16,487 nt of DNA from positions 9,867 through 26,353 of the forward strand of contig PLSH01000233.1 in NCBI GenBank assembly GCA_003165095.1. Direction: 5' to 3'. Below, piece after piece: positions 1 through 6,629 of the stretch; position 1 is the first letter of the stretch, and each line of letters starts with the position of its first letter. Both the position numbers and the translations under genes were made by a program. The notes below the pieces were generated by a model. The model was given only the letters and a program-made list of their open reading frames with translations, ran no database searches and was not told the DNA's origin. This stretch comes from Acidobacteriaceae bacterium (GTDB lineage: Bacteria; Acidobacteriota; Terriglobia; Terriglobales; Acidobacteriaceae).

Positions 1-1
1 C

Positions 2-520
2 CGCTTCCAGAAGCCCACGAACGCGAACTTTCCTTTCATGCTGGAGTTGTTCTCACGGCAACCCGATGTATTGCAGGTTACCGAAGGCAGCCACCTCACG
101 CCGCTACCGGTTGACGAGGATGTGTCCAGCCTTTCGGCGATTCTCCTGGATAACGACTATTACGATTTCATCCGAGCCGGCAGACAGGAGATCGACGGAC
201 TCCCCTGGGTGGGCGTCGCGCAACTGATCGCTTTGAAGGCGCGGGCATGGCTTGATCTGACAGAGCGCGCAAGGCGTGGTGAACAGATCGACAGCAAGAC
301 GATCAAGAAACATAAAAACGATGTGTTCCGGCTTTACCAGATTCTCGATCCAGCTATTGATCCAGCGGCTCCGGAGACCGTCAAGGAGGATGTTCGCGAA
401 TTCATCTCCCGCATGCGCGTCGAGGAAGTTGACCTCAAATCCCTGGGTCTGCGCACCGGCACACGCGACAGTATTCTGGGAGAAATCGCCAGAGTATACC
501 GTCTCGCAGAGAGTGAATAG
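2..520 (+). CDS. Probable nucleotidyltransferase / AbiEii-like protein, C-terminal part (partial at left edge)
   Basis: The reading frame is open from base 2 through the window edge (RFQKPTNANFPF precedes the first ATG at 38), so this is the C-terminal part of a longer gene, not a protein starting at 38. The visible part is mainly polar. It has a block around DNDYYDFI followed by GLPWVGVAQLIALKARAWLDL and a basic stretch ending KKHKNDVFRL. From memory this resembles the second half of nucleotidyltransferase-fold proteins related to AbiEii toxins, where a late helix carries the K-A-x-A-W-x-D-L and K-H-x-x-D-x-x-R-L residues. The N-terminal catalytic part (the GS...D motif) lies outside the window, so activity cannot be judged. 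An AbiEi-like antitoxin partner, if any, would be upstream. It sits on the inner side of a probable island boundary, which fits accessory defence or toxin genes. The family call is moderate. Confidence 0.5.
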   Translation, partial: RFQKPTNANFPFMLELFSRQPDVLQVTEGSHLTPLPVDEDVSSLSAILLDNDYYDFIRAGRQEIDGLPWVGVAQLIALKARAWLDLTERARRGEQIDSKTIKKHKNDVFRLYQILDPAIDPAAPETVKEDVREFISRMRVEEVDLKSLGLRTGTRDSILGEIARVYRLAESE

Positions 521-700
521 TTCCAGGCCTGTCGCTTACACCGGCCTATTTTCTGAAATTTTCTGCATCACAATCGCGGATCGACGGGATCGCCTGAATC
601 TTCCTGCCGTATTATTCATCTTCTCAGCCAAGGAGATAGGATGGCAGGTACGATGAACCTTCGAGCAGGCCTTCTTGGTTCTGACATCCGGTTCGCGCTT

Positions 701-717
701 TGTACCTAGAATGTACC
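701..717. repeat. Two direct TGTACC repeats, 11 bp apart
   Basis: TGTACC occurs at 701-706 and again at 712-717, one helical turn apart. This places two identical half-sites on the same face of the DNA. They lie about 80-120 bp inside the detached tRNA end at 795-822. That is a reasonable position for arm-type binding sites of a tyrosine recombinase, but no integrase is in the window to support this. Confidence 0.4.
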
Positions 718-735
718 CAAAAGCTGCGCTTTTGG
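717..735. terminator. Perfect 8-bp hairpin, possible terminator or recombination site
   Basis: CCAAAAGC (717-724), loop TGC and GCTTTTGG (728-735) form a perfect 8-bp stem. A T-rich but interrupted tract (two copies of GGCGTTTCT) follows on the plus strand. It lies about 200 bp after the stop codon of the left-edge gene. It could end transcription from that gene, or be part of the recombination region next to the tRNA fragment. The lack of a clean T-run weakens the terminator reading. Confidence 0.35.
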
Positions 736-751
736 CGTTTCTGGCGTTTCT
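734..751. repeat. Tandem 9-bp repeat (GGCGTTTCT x2)
   Basis: GGCGTTTCT is repeated exactly at 734-742 and 743-751, and a degenerate third unit (GGCTGTTT) follows. It directly abuts the hairpin at 717-735. No function is assigned. Confidence 0.5.
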
Positions 752-794
752 GGCTGTTTGTATAATCAATAACTTACATGGGTAGAATGACGGT

Positions 795-822
795 TGGGGT
801 TCGACCCCCCCTCCCGGCACCA
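795..822 (+). other. Detached tRNA 3' end (probable tRNA-Leu), likely attachment-site scar
   Basis: The bases 795-811 fold as a tRNA T arm. Four G-C pairs (796-799 with 807-810) close a 7-nt TTCGACC loop. They are followed by TCCCGGC, discriminator A and CCA (812-822). The acceptor strand would pair with a 5' GCCGGGA. No such 5' half, D arm or anticodon arm exists in the bases before it, so this is a fragment and not a tRNA gene. GCCGGGA...TCCCGGCACCA is an acceptor pairing that I associate with bacterial tRNA-Leu. Elements that integrate into a tRNA 3' end leave exactly this kind of duplicated 3' segment at their far end, so the intact tRNA is expected to the left of the window. The tRNA isotype is inference. 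Confidence 0.65.
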
Positions 823-1108
823 ATAAACTATTTAGAATCAGTAATTTATCAATATTAACGCACTATGAGTTACACCCAGCTTAACCTGCCTGTAATCAGC
901 AATTTCCGATTTGTTTACCACATGCTAAGTGCATTGATGATCTTTTGAACTATCAGTTTGAGTGCTAGTGCAGCACAGCACTGAAGGGCCCAGCACTCTG
1001 CTGAACAAAAGTTGTCGAATCTGTTGTTAGGCGCTGCTCCAGAAAGTGCAGGCTCAGAGACACAGCACGAGTTGAATATGTGTCTATCAAGGAACATCGT
1101 TTCATATA
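823..1108. other. Intergenic region without a recognisable gene
   Basis: This stretch separates the tRNA scar from the end of the minus-strand phosphatase gene. No open frame here has a plausible start, composition or family resemblance. A small interrupted hairpin lies at 961-982 (AGTGCT pairing with AGCACT around a GTG/CAC inner stem). It has no T-run, so I do not call it a terminator. Confidence 0.5.
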
Positions 1109-2437
1109 TTATCTGGCCGTTACATAGCGGGCATCAATCGCATGTTGGACGGTTTGCGTGAACGCGGGTAATGCGCAGGAAAAATCCTTCTCGCTGCAAC
1201 CGGGAAGAAATACGGGAACGCGTGCGGGAGGATTGCTCAGGGTGAGAGTGGCAGACGACCGCATCTGCTCAAGCGTCTGAACCGTGAAGAAGGTGCGAAC
1301 GGAGAATTGCCCGGACTTTCGGTCACGCCAAAGCTCGAAGATGAGCGCCCCGCCGGGAGGCGTGTCATCGCGCCGCCCATCGGCGATCCAGGTCAAGTTC
1401 AGCAGACCTGCAATATTGGTCAGATTCGTGTCATGGCCGATCAGGAAGAGCGCACGATCTCCTAGCTTGCCAGGGATTCCATGAATTGCCTTTTTTGTAA
1501 CTGCCTGTTCGATCGATTTGTCGATAATGTTCAGCAGATTCGAGGCCACGATCTTCGCAAGGACGGGCGTGCGTTCAGTGAAGTCAGTGGCGGCTGAGTG
1601 CAGTTCCATCAGAGTCCGGAGCTTAGGACCATCCACGCAACCCCAGCCGACGTTGGATGACTCCATTCCCTGCGTGTACTCCAACAAGAGATTCTCAACC
1701 AGAGTCGATGCGGTGTTCAGCGGACCCCGTAACTCTGCAACATGGCCACCGCTTCCCGGCGTCAACGTGGCTGGAATGTCGAAGAGGGATACCCGTTTCT
1801 GTTGAGCAGAGGACGCGGTACCGCAGGTCGCAAGGATGGTGTCCAATGTCCCAAGTTGCGTGCGATAGGCTTCCGTAAGGTTGGCCGGATCGCCCCCGAT
1901 ACGTCCGGCAATTGCAGCAGTTGCCTGAGCTGGTGTCTTGATGCCCAGTTGGTCTTGAGTCGGATGAAAGTGAAACAGTGGATCATTGGTACCTTCCGGG
2001 AGAAATTGCACATTCGTGCGGCATCCGGGGAAGAGTCCCTCCGCGATTGCCTTCCCTGTCTCGCGGGTGCGCTGGTCGGAGTCCGTGTAAATGCTGACCT
2101 TGCTCGCATCATCACATCCGTTCGGGCTCAATAGCTCTTCCGTCGCCAGCTGCATCCGGTCATACGCGCCGAACAGCTTCATGAGTTGGTAGCCATGCGC
2201 AGTCAAGTAACCCGGCGACACATCCCAGGTCGGCCATGGTGCAAGCGAATAAGGATTGTATTGCTCCGGCATCCCTGTCGGGGAACGAACCCCGTGACGG
2301 CTAAGGTATACAACGAACTTCAGGTCGGAAGCTTTGCCCTTTGAAGAAGGTATGGCTGATTGTGCTGCTGTGAAGGCCGGATTGAGACAGATCAAGCAGG
2401 CAATGGATATCAGCCATCGTGACATCGTGTGTGCCAT
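1109..2437 (-). CDS. Histidine acid phosphatase, AppA/phytase type, periplasmic
   Basis: This 442-residue branch-2 histidine phosphatase probably releases phosphate from organophosphates such as phytate or sugar phosphates in the periplasm. An N-terminal signal peptide (residues 1 to about 25, hydrophobic core around 8-18, AxA-like end AFTAAQ) implies export. The catalytic RHGVRSP is at 47-53 with nucleophile His48. A downstream SDQRTRETG block (120-128) and the proton-donor motif GHDTN (334-338, His335-Asp336) complete the active site. The tail from GHDTNL through DDTPPGGALIFELWR closely resembles E. coli AppA, including paired cysteines near the C-terminus. A GAGG ribosome site lies 6 nt before this ATG, which decides the start over the internal ATG four codons later. 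It lies 132 bp downstream of, and codirectional with, a TonB receptor gene, so the two may be cotranscribed. Substrate is inferred, not shown. Confidence 0.9.
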   Translation of the reverse strand: MAHTMSRWLISIACLICLNPAFTAAQSAIPSSKGKASDLKFVVYLSRHGVRSPTGMPEQYNPYSLAPWPTWDVSPGYLTAHGYQLMKLFGAYDRMQLATEELLSPNGCDDASKVSIYTDSDQRTRETGKAIAEGLFPGCRTNVQFLPEGTNDPLFHFHPTQDQLGIKTPAQATAAIAGRIGGDPANLTEAYRTQLGTLDTILATCGTASSAQQKRVSLFDIPATLTPGSGGHVAELRGPLNTASTLVENLLLEYTQGMESSNVGWGCVDGPKLRTLMELHSAATDFTERTPVLAKIVASNLLNIIDKSIEQAVTKKAIHGIPGKLGDRALFLIGHDTNLTNIAGLLNLTWIADGRRDDTPPGGALIFELWRDRKSGQFSVRTFFTVQTLEQMRSSATLTLSNPPARVPVFLPGCSEKDFSCALPAFTQTVQHAIDARYVTAR

Positions 2438-2569
2438 TCATTTCCTCAAGACATGTGCGCGTACGAGAGTGGTCCGGGTGCTGGCCCGCCAGTCGCTTGA
2501 TTGATGTGGTACACACCATCGAGATGACATGTACACCGCCTAAAGAAGCAGCTCAGGATTCTACCGAAA

Positions 2570-5500
2570 CTACCGATTGTGACCCAGGGTGTATCGGAGA
2601 CCGGCGGTGTAAGTCGGTTTATAGTACTCGCGCTGATTCACGAACTGCGTGCTTCCCTGATAGTAGCCGAAGACCTCATTGTTCAGGTTGAGCCCGTCGA
2701 CTACCGCGCTGATGCCCTTCCATACGCGATAGCTCGCCTGCGCGTCGACTTGGAAATGGGTCAGGGTAAAGACATCTCCCGAGGGCCCTTTGGTTCCCAG
2801 ACCGCTCGGATCCGCGCCTGTAACCAAGGTCGGAGAGACGTACATGTACTGAAAGAGACTTGCCTGGTCATACGCCAGACCGACGCGCGCCGAGAACCGC
2901 TTAGTGTCGTAGGTTGGGCTGATCTTCCATGTATTGGGCGCCTGGTCGATCATGGTCGGGGAATCGGTACGCAGAGGAAGGCCCTTCTCACGCGACGCCG
3001 TGTAGCTGTAGTTGGCCGAGATGCCAAGGCCGCGCAACACGCTGGGGAGGAAGCTCAGGTGTTGCTGGTAGCTCAATTCCAGACCATAGATCTGGGCGTT
3101 CTGCCCGTTCGTGTACTGTGAGATTGCGTCGCCGGGATATTGTGCAAGCACAGATTGCACTGACGCCGGGAAGTAGCCGGCAGGGAAGGCCGATAGATTG
3201 AGACCGCCGGGGATCGACGTCTGGACCTGCGGCGCGCTCAACTGTTTGAAGAAGAACCCGGCTTGAATCAGACCCAGCGGTCGAAGGTAATTTTCATAAA
3301 GCAGGTCATAATTATTGGCGTGCTCAGGACGCAGGCTCGGATTTCCGATCGACACTGACACAGGACTAGCGGTCGAGTCCTCGGTGATGTATGGCACCAG
3401 TTGATAAGGATCGGGCCGGGCAACGCCGCGCGCTACCACCGCTCGCAGCGCAGAGTTTGTCGTCAGCGAGTAGCGCGCCTGCACGCTTGGCAGCACGTCC
3501 ACATACGAAGGGTTGTTGTTGACGCCATTCGCCGTGTAGCAACCGGTGGGGCTCGCTGGCAGGGGCGTTGCGCAAGGAGTGCCTGAAGTGGGAGCAGTCT
3601 TGGTGGTGGGATAGAAGGTGAGGTTGTATCCGAAGGTCATCATCTGCGTGCCTTCGAGGCGCAGTCCGGTCTGGATATGCAGCTTGCCAAAGTCGATGGT
3701 ATTCATCAGATAGCCGGAGGTGATGCGCTCCACATAATGGAAGAGATTCGGGAAGGTATCGCCCACAGTCTTCTGCTGGTCGAGGTCTCCCTGGTAATTG
3801 GCCATGGTGTAGTTCGCTGCCGAGGTAAAGTTCGATACCTGCCCGTACTGCCCCCCGAAGAAGTTTCCGCCGAAGTAGTCCGTGTTGTTGAAGGTGTCCA
3901 GAAGTTGTGTCATCAAAGGCGCAGAGCTTCCAAAAGTGTCGTATACATTCTCGGTTGAGTCCGAGCTCTTGTGGCCGTTGCTGATCTTGAAGCCCGTCTC
4001 GAAGACGCCGAAGTGGCCGTTGGCGCTGTAGTTCTTGGCAAACGATGTCTGGGCTGTCAGGTCAAGCTCGGCATCCAGCCCTTTGGCGATGGTGATGTCC
4101 TTGAATTGCCAATTGGCAGCGTTCAGCAGCGGCGATGTATTCGAGTTATCGCAGTTGGCAAAATGCGGATGATACAGATCAGTCTGCGCCGAGGGAATAT
4201 AGTCGCAGTAAGTCGTCGGCCCAACCCAGCTAAAGTCGGCCTTGGGATTGCCCGCCGAATCGACCTCATACGCGCGCGATGCGGAGACTTGATAGGTGAA
4301 CAGCGAGTCCTGATGCACCGTGCGGCCACCCAGAATTATCGTGCCGACCGATGCATTGGGGCGCTTGCTCGATGTGTAGAACTTGGGTGCCGACGACTTT
4401 GTGGTCGCGGTCGGCAGAACTGGATTGGCCGCTGTACCGGTAATTGCAGCAGATTGAGGCGCGTAGTACCACTTGTCGCCCCAGTCCTTCAGATCCGAAT
4501 AGAATCCGTGCGCGTAGATGCCTGTGTTGTTGTTGATGCGATAGTCCGCGCTGCCGTCGAAGCCGTAGCGCGTGCGGTAGTAGCGGTACTCGCGGATTGT
4601 GTTGCTGTCGTAAAACGGCATGGCCATTGTGGAAAGCGGATCGAGCGCGGGCTGGAAGTTGTCGATACCGCGACCGTTGTAATCGAAGACTGCGTTGCCC
4701 AGCAGGCCAAACCGCTTGCTTGCGCCGAAGCGCTGGCCGGCCGTCCCACCAAACGCGTAGGAGCCGCGCCCGTTCATGATGTTCGTGTATCCGCCGTTGC
4801 CATAAAGGCTGACGGTAGGCTGGTCGCCGGCCTGCTTGGTGCGCAGGTTCACTGAGCCGCCGATGCCGTTGCCGTCCATGTTCGCGGAGAGCGTTTTGTT
4901 CATCTCGACCGCGTCGACCATGTCGGATGGAATCACGTCCAGCCGCACCTGGCGCACGGACGGCTCAGGTGCCGGAATGGTGATGCCATCTACGGTGGTA
5001 TTCGTCAGGCGCGGTTCGGTGCCGCGCACTTGGATATAGACCCCCTCGCCTTCAATGCGGTAGAGAGTGACGGAGGGAAAGCGTCCAATGGCATCGGCCA
5101 CGTTGGCATTGGGCAGGCTTGTGATGACCTCGGCCGGAAGCACCTGGAGCAGGTTGTCGGCGGTGCGCGTTTCGTTGATGGCCTCTGCCTCGCCGTGCGG
5201 ACGCTCCGCCGTCACCATGATCTCTTCGCTAGTGGAGGCGACCTTAAGCGCCAGAGTCAGATTCAGACTTTGACCCGCGGCGATCTCCACGTCCGACGTC
5301 TGCGGCTCAAATCCCACATAGGAGACCGTCAGTGTGTACTTGCCGGCCGGGACCTCGGGCAAACGAAACGCTCCCTGATCGTTGGAGACAACAGTGATCG
5401 CCAGAGGCGAGAGTTTCAGTTGCGCGCCGGGAACAGCTGCTCCCTGCGAGTCGACGACCGTACCCGCAATCAGCCCTTTAGCCGATTGAGTCGATGTTGG

Positions 5501-5680
5501 GGTACTCAGTTCGGCAGTGCTCGAAGACGCAACGAGCGTTTGGGCAATAACCGGCGAAGACAGCATCGGCAGGGATACGAGCAGGCAGGCCAAGGCCAGA
5601 ATTTTTTCTGTGAACCTTACAAATTGTGAGAGGGAGACGAAGAGGGAGTTGGATCGATGGGCCGAAGTAATACCTTGCAT
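2570..5680 (-). CDS. TonB-dependent receptor with carboxypeptidase-regulatory-like N-terminal domain
   Basis: This is an outer-membrane active transporter of about 1036 residues. In order it shows a signal region (residues 1 to about 47, hydrophobic 27-47 ending VIAQ) and a beta-sandwich carboxypeptidase-regulatory-like domain (about 70-147, GTVVDSQGAAVPGA through GKYTLTVSYVGFE). A TonB-box-like EEIMVTAE (152-159) follows, then a plug (about 170-290 with ADAIGRFPSV, VRGTEPR, DGI and GNGIGGSVNLRTK), then a long beta-barrel. The plug pattern is that of the Xanthomonas/Caulobacter-type receptors that import complex organic nutrients. I choose the ATG at 5680 because GAGG sits 5 nt upstream of it. 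An upstream in-frame TTG at 5713 would add 11 residues but has no ribosome site. Downstream is an exported phytase-type phosphatase and divergent is a two-component system, which suggests an organophosphate-related substrate. That ligand assignment is inference. Confidence 0.93.
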   Translation of the reverse strand: MQGITSAHRSNSLFVSLSQFVRFTEKILALACLLVSLPMLSSPVIAQTLVASSSTAELSTPTSTQSAKGLIAGTVVDSQGAAVPGAQLKLSPLAITVVSNDQGAFRLPEVPAGKYTLTVSYVGFEPQTSDVEIAAGQSLNLTLALKVASTSEEIMVTAERPHGEAEAINETRTADNLLQVLPAEVITSLPNANVADAIGRFPSVTLYRIEGEGVYIQVRGTEPRLTNTTVDGITIPAPEPSVRQVRLDVIPSDMVDAVEMNKTLSANMDGNGIGGSVNLRTKQAGDQPTVSLYGNGGYTNIMNGRGSYAFGGTAGQRFGASKRFGLLGNAVFDYNGRGIDNFQPALDPLSTMAMPFYDSNTIREYRYYRTRYGFDGSADYRINNNTGIYAHGFYSDLKDWGDKWYYAPQSAAITGTAANPVLPTATTKSSAPKFYTSSKRPNASVGTIILGGRTVHQDSLFTYQVSASRAYEVDSAGNPKADFSWVGPTTYCDYIPSAQTDLYHPHFANCDNSNTSPLLNAANWQFKDITIAKGLDAELDLTAQTSFAKNYSANGHFGVFETGFKISNGHKSSDSTENVYDTFGSSAPLMTQLLDTFNNTDYFGGNFFGGQYGQVSNFTSAANYTMANYQGDLDQQKTVGDTFPNLFHYVERITSGYLMNTIDFGKLHIQTGLRLEGTQMMTFGYNLTFYPTTKTAPTSGTPCATPLPASPTGCYTANGVNNNPSYVDVLPSVQARYSLTTNSALRAVVARGVARPDPYQLVPYITEDSTASPVSVSIGNPSLRPEHANNYDLLYENYLRPLGLIQAGFFFKQLSAPQVQTSIPGGLNLSAFPAGYFPASVQSVLAQYPGDAISQYTNGQNAQIYGLELSYQQHLSFLPSVLRGLGISANYSYTASREKGLPLRTDSPTMIDQAPNTWKISPTYDTKRFSARVGLAYDQASLFQYMYVSPTLVTGADPSGLGTKGPSGDVFTLTHFQVDAQASYRVWKGISAVVDGLNLNNEVFGYYQGSTQFVNQREYYKPTYTAGLRYTLGHNR

Positions 5681-5767
5681 GGAAGCCTCGCAGAACAGAA
5701 TCAGTGCGCGCAAACGTCGCTGATCGGTTTAGAAAACTGGAACCGGATGAGTTGAAGGTAGGCGCGC

Positions 5768-5797
5768 AGTATGAATGCAGATTCATCGTCCTGTAAA
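5768..5797 (-). promoter_or_regulatory. Candidate sigma-70-like promoter of the TonB receptor gene
   Basis: Reading the minus strand, TTTACA (5797-5792) and CATACT (5773-5768) are separated by 18 bp. Transcription would start near 5761, leaving a leader of about 80 nt. Matches to consensus are 5/6 and 4/6, so support is modest. Confidence 0.3.
5771..5786. promoter_or_regulatory. Inverted repeat ATGAAT-N4-ATTCAT in the receptor/regulator spacer
   Basis: ATGAAT (5771-5776), GCAG and ATTCAT (5781-5786) form a perfect 6+4+6 palindrome. It lies between the proposed -35 and -10 of the receptor promoter, in the spacer shared with the response-regulator gene. It is a candidate operator. OmpR-family regulators more often bind direct repeats, so the binding protein is unknown. 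Confidence 0.35.
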
Positions 5798-5836
5798 TAA
5801 GTCCTGAGATGGCATGGCGACCCGCTTTCACAGTAC

Positions 5837-5842
5837 TATAAC
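5837..5842 (+). promoter_or_regulatory. Candidate -10 element for the two-component genes
   Basis: TATAAC sits 44 nt before the response-regulator ATG. No good -35 hexamer is visible at 16-18 bp upstream, so the promoter may be weak or activator-dependent. Confidence 0.25.
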
Positions 5843-5886
5843 AATTTGCGGCTAGAGTGAGAGCTTGAGCGACCCTCAGTAATCTC

Positions 5887-6579
5887 ATGAAAACGCCTAC
5901 AAATCTGCGTATTCTTGTCATTGAAGACGATCTGCGCATGGTTGAACTGCTGCGCACCGGCCTATGGGAGCATGGCCACACCATCGTCACGGCCACCACG
6001 GCCGAGCAGGGTCAGCAGCTTGTGGACGTTGAAATATTCGACGCCATTATTCTTGATATCGGTCTTCCAGGCCGCAGCGGATACACCATCGCGCAGCATC
6101 TGCGCACGCGCCCCAACCGTCCGGCTATCGTCATGCTAACGGCGCTCAATCAGGAGGACAACATAGTCTGCGGCCTGGACGCAGGGGCAGACGACTACCT
6201 CACCAAGCCTTTCTCGTTCCCGGAGTTGCTTGCGCGCATCGGCTCTGCAGCCCGCCGCGCACGGGTCGCTGCGACCGACGAGTTCTGCTTCGGCCCTTTT
6301 CGCCTCGACACCAGGTCGCGCCGCCTCCTCTGCAATCGGGTTGAGGTCCACATCACCAGAGGCGAGTATCTTCTGCTGCGTGCGCTATCACTCGATCGCG
6401 GTGAAGTGGTCTCGCGCCGCCAATTGATGCAGGCCATTTGGGGCACCACAACCGTCAGTCACGGCGCGCTCGATACGCTGGTCAATACCCTGCGCGAGAA
6501 GCTCCACGCAAAACACCCCGGCCTTATCTCCACCGCGCGTGGCGTCGGCTACTCGTTGGTGGAAGACGCGGATTTGTAG
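5887..6579 (+). CDS. OmpR/PhoB-family response regulator
   Basis: This 230-residue DNA-binding response regulator would be phosphorylated by the kinase encoded just downstream. The receiver domain (about 8-120) has the acidic pocket EDD at 13-15, phospho-acceptor Asp57 in ILDIGLPG, Thr85 in MLTA and Lys107 in DYLTKPF, so all conserved switch residues are present. The winged-helix effector domain (about 131-227) has the typical FGPFRLD opening, the recognition segment and a C-terminal ARGVGYSL hairpin. Length is normal for the family. The ATG at 5887 places the receiver at the usual distance from the N-terminus; no strong ribosome site is visible. The gene diverges from the TonB receptor across a 206-bp spacer, making that receptor and the phosphatase its obvious candidate targets, together with itself. 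The signal sensed is not evident. Confidence 0.95.
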   Translation: MKTPTNLRILVIEDDLRMVELLRTGLWEHGHTIVTATTAEQGQQLVDVEIFDAIILDIGLPGRSGYTIAQHLRTRPNRPAIVMLTALNQEDNIVCGLDAGADDYLTKPFSFPELLARIGSAARRARVAATDEFCFGPFRLDTRSRRLLCNRVEVHITRGEYLLLRALSLDRGEVVSRRQLMQAIWGTTTVSHGALDTLVNTLREKLHAKHPGLISTARGVGYSLVEDADL

Positions 6580-6613
6580 TTGAAGGCTCGTCCACGGAGC
6601 CAATCAGCAGTAC

Positions 6614-6620
6614 AAAGGAG
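6614..6620 (+). promoter_or_regulatory. Ribosome binding site AAAGGAG that places the histidine-kinase start
   Basis: AAAGGAG lies 34 nt after the response-regulator stop codon and 9 nt before an in-frame ATT at 6630. It is the only strong Shine-Dalgarno match between the two genes. It lies immediately upstream of the codons for the kinase's first membrane helix, which argues for initiation here and not at the distant ATG at 6438. Confidence 0.55.
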
Positions 6621-6629
6621 CTCTGCCTA

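Noticed and set aside
536..823. Minus-strand frame beginning MVPGGGVEP
   Set aside because: This N-terminus is the reverse complement of a tRNA T arm and CCA end, a well-known source of spurious annotated proteins. It supports the tRNA fragment and not a gene.
915..1097. Minus-strand 60-codon frame downstream of the phosphatase
   Set aside because: It is short, cysteine/alanine rich, has no recognisable motif and no clear ribosome site.
3971..4855. Plus-strand 294-codon frame inside the TonB receptor gene
   Set aside because: It is antisense to a well-supported receptor. Its translation is Val/Arg/Ala rich without motifs, as expected from the complement of barrel coding sequence. The similar frames at 2579-3121 and 5030-5629 were rejected for the same reason.
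6438..6629. Histidine kinase starting at ATG 6438
   Set aside because: It would overlap the response regulator by 142 bp and add a 64-residue arginine-rich tail unlike any kinase. The strong ribosome site at 6614-6620 points to a later start.
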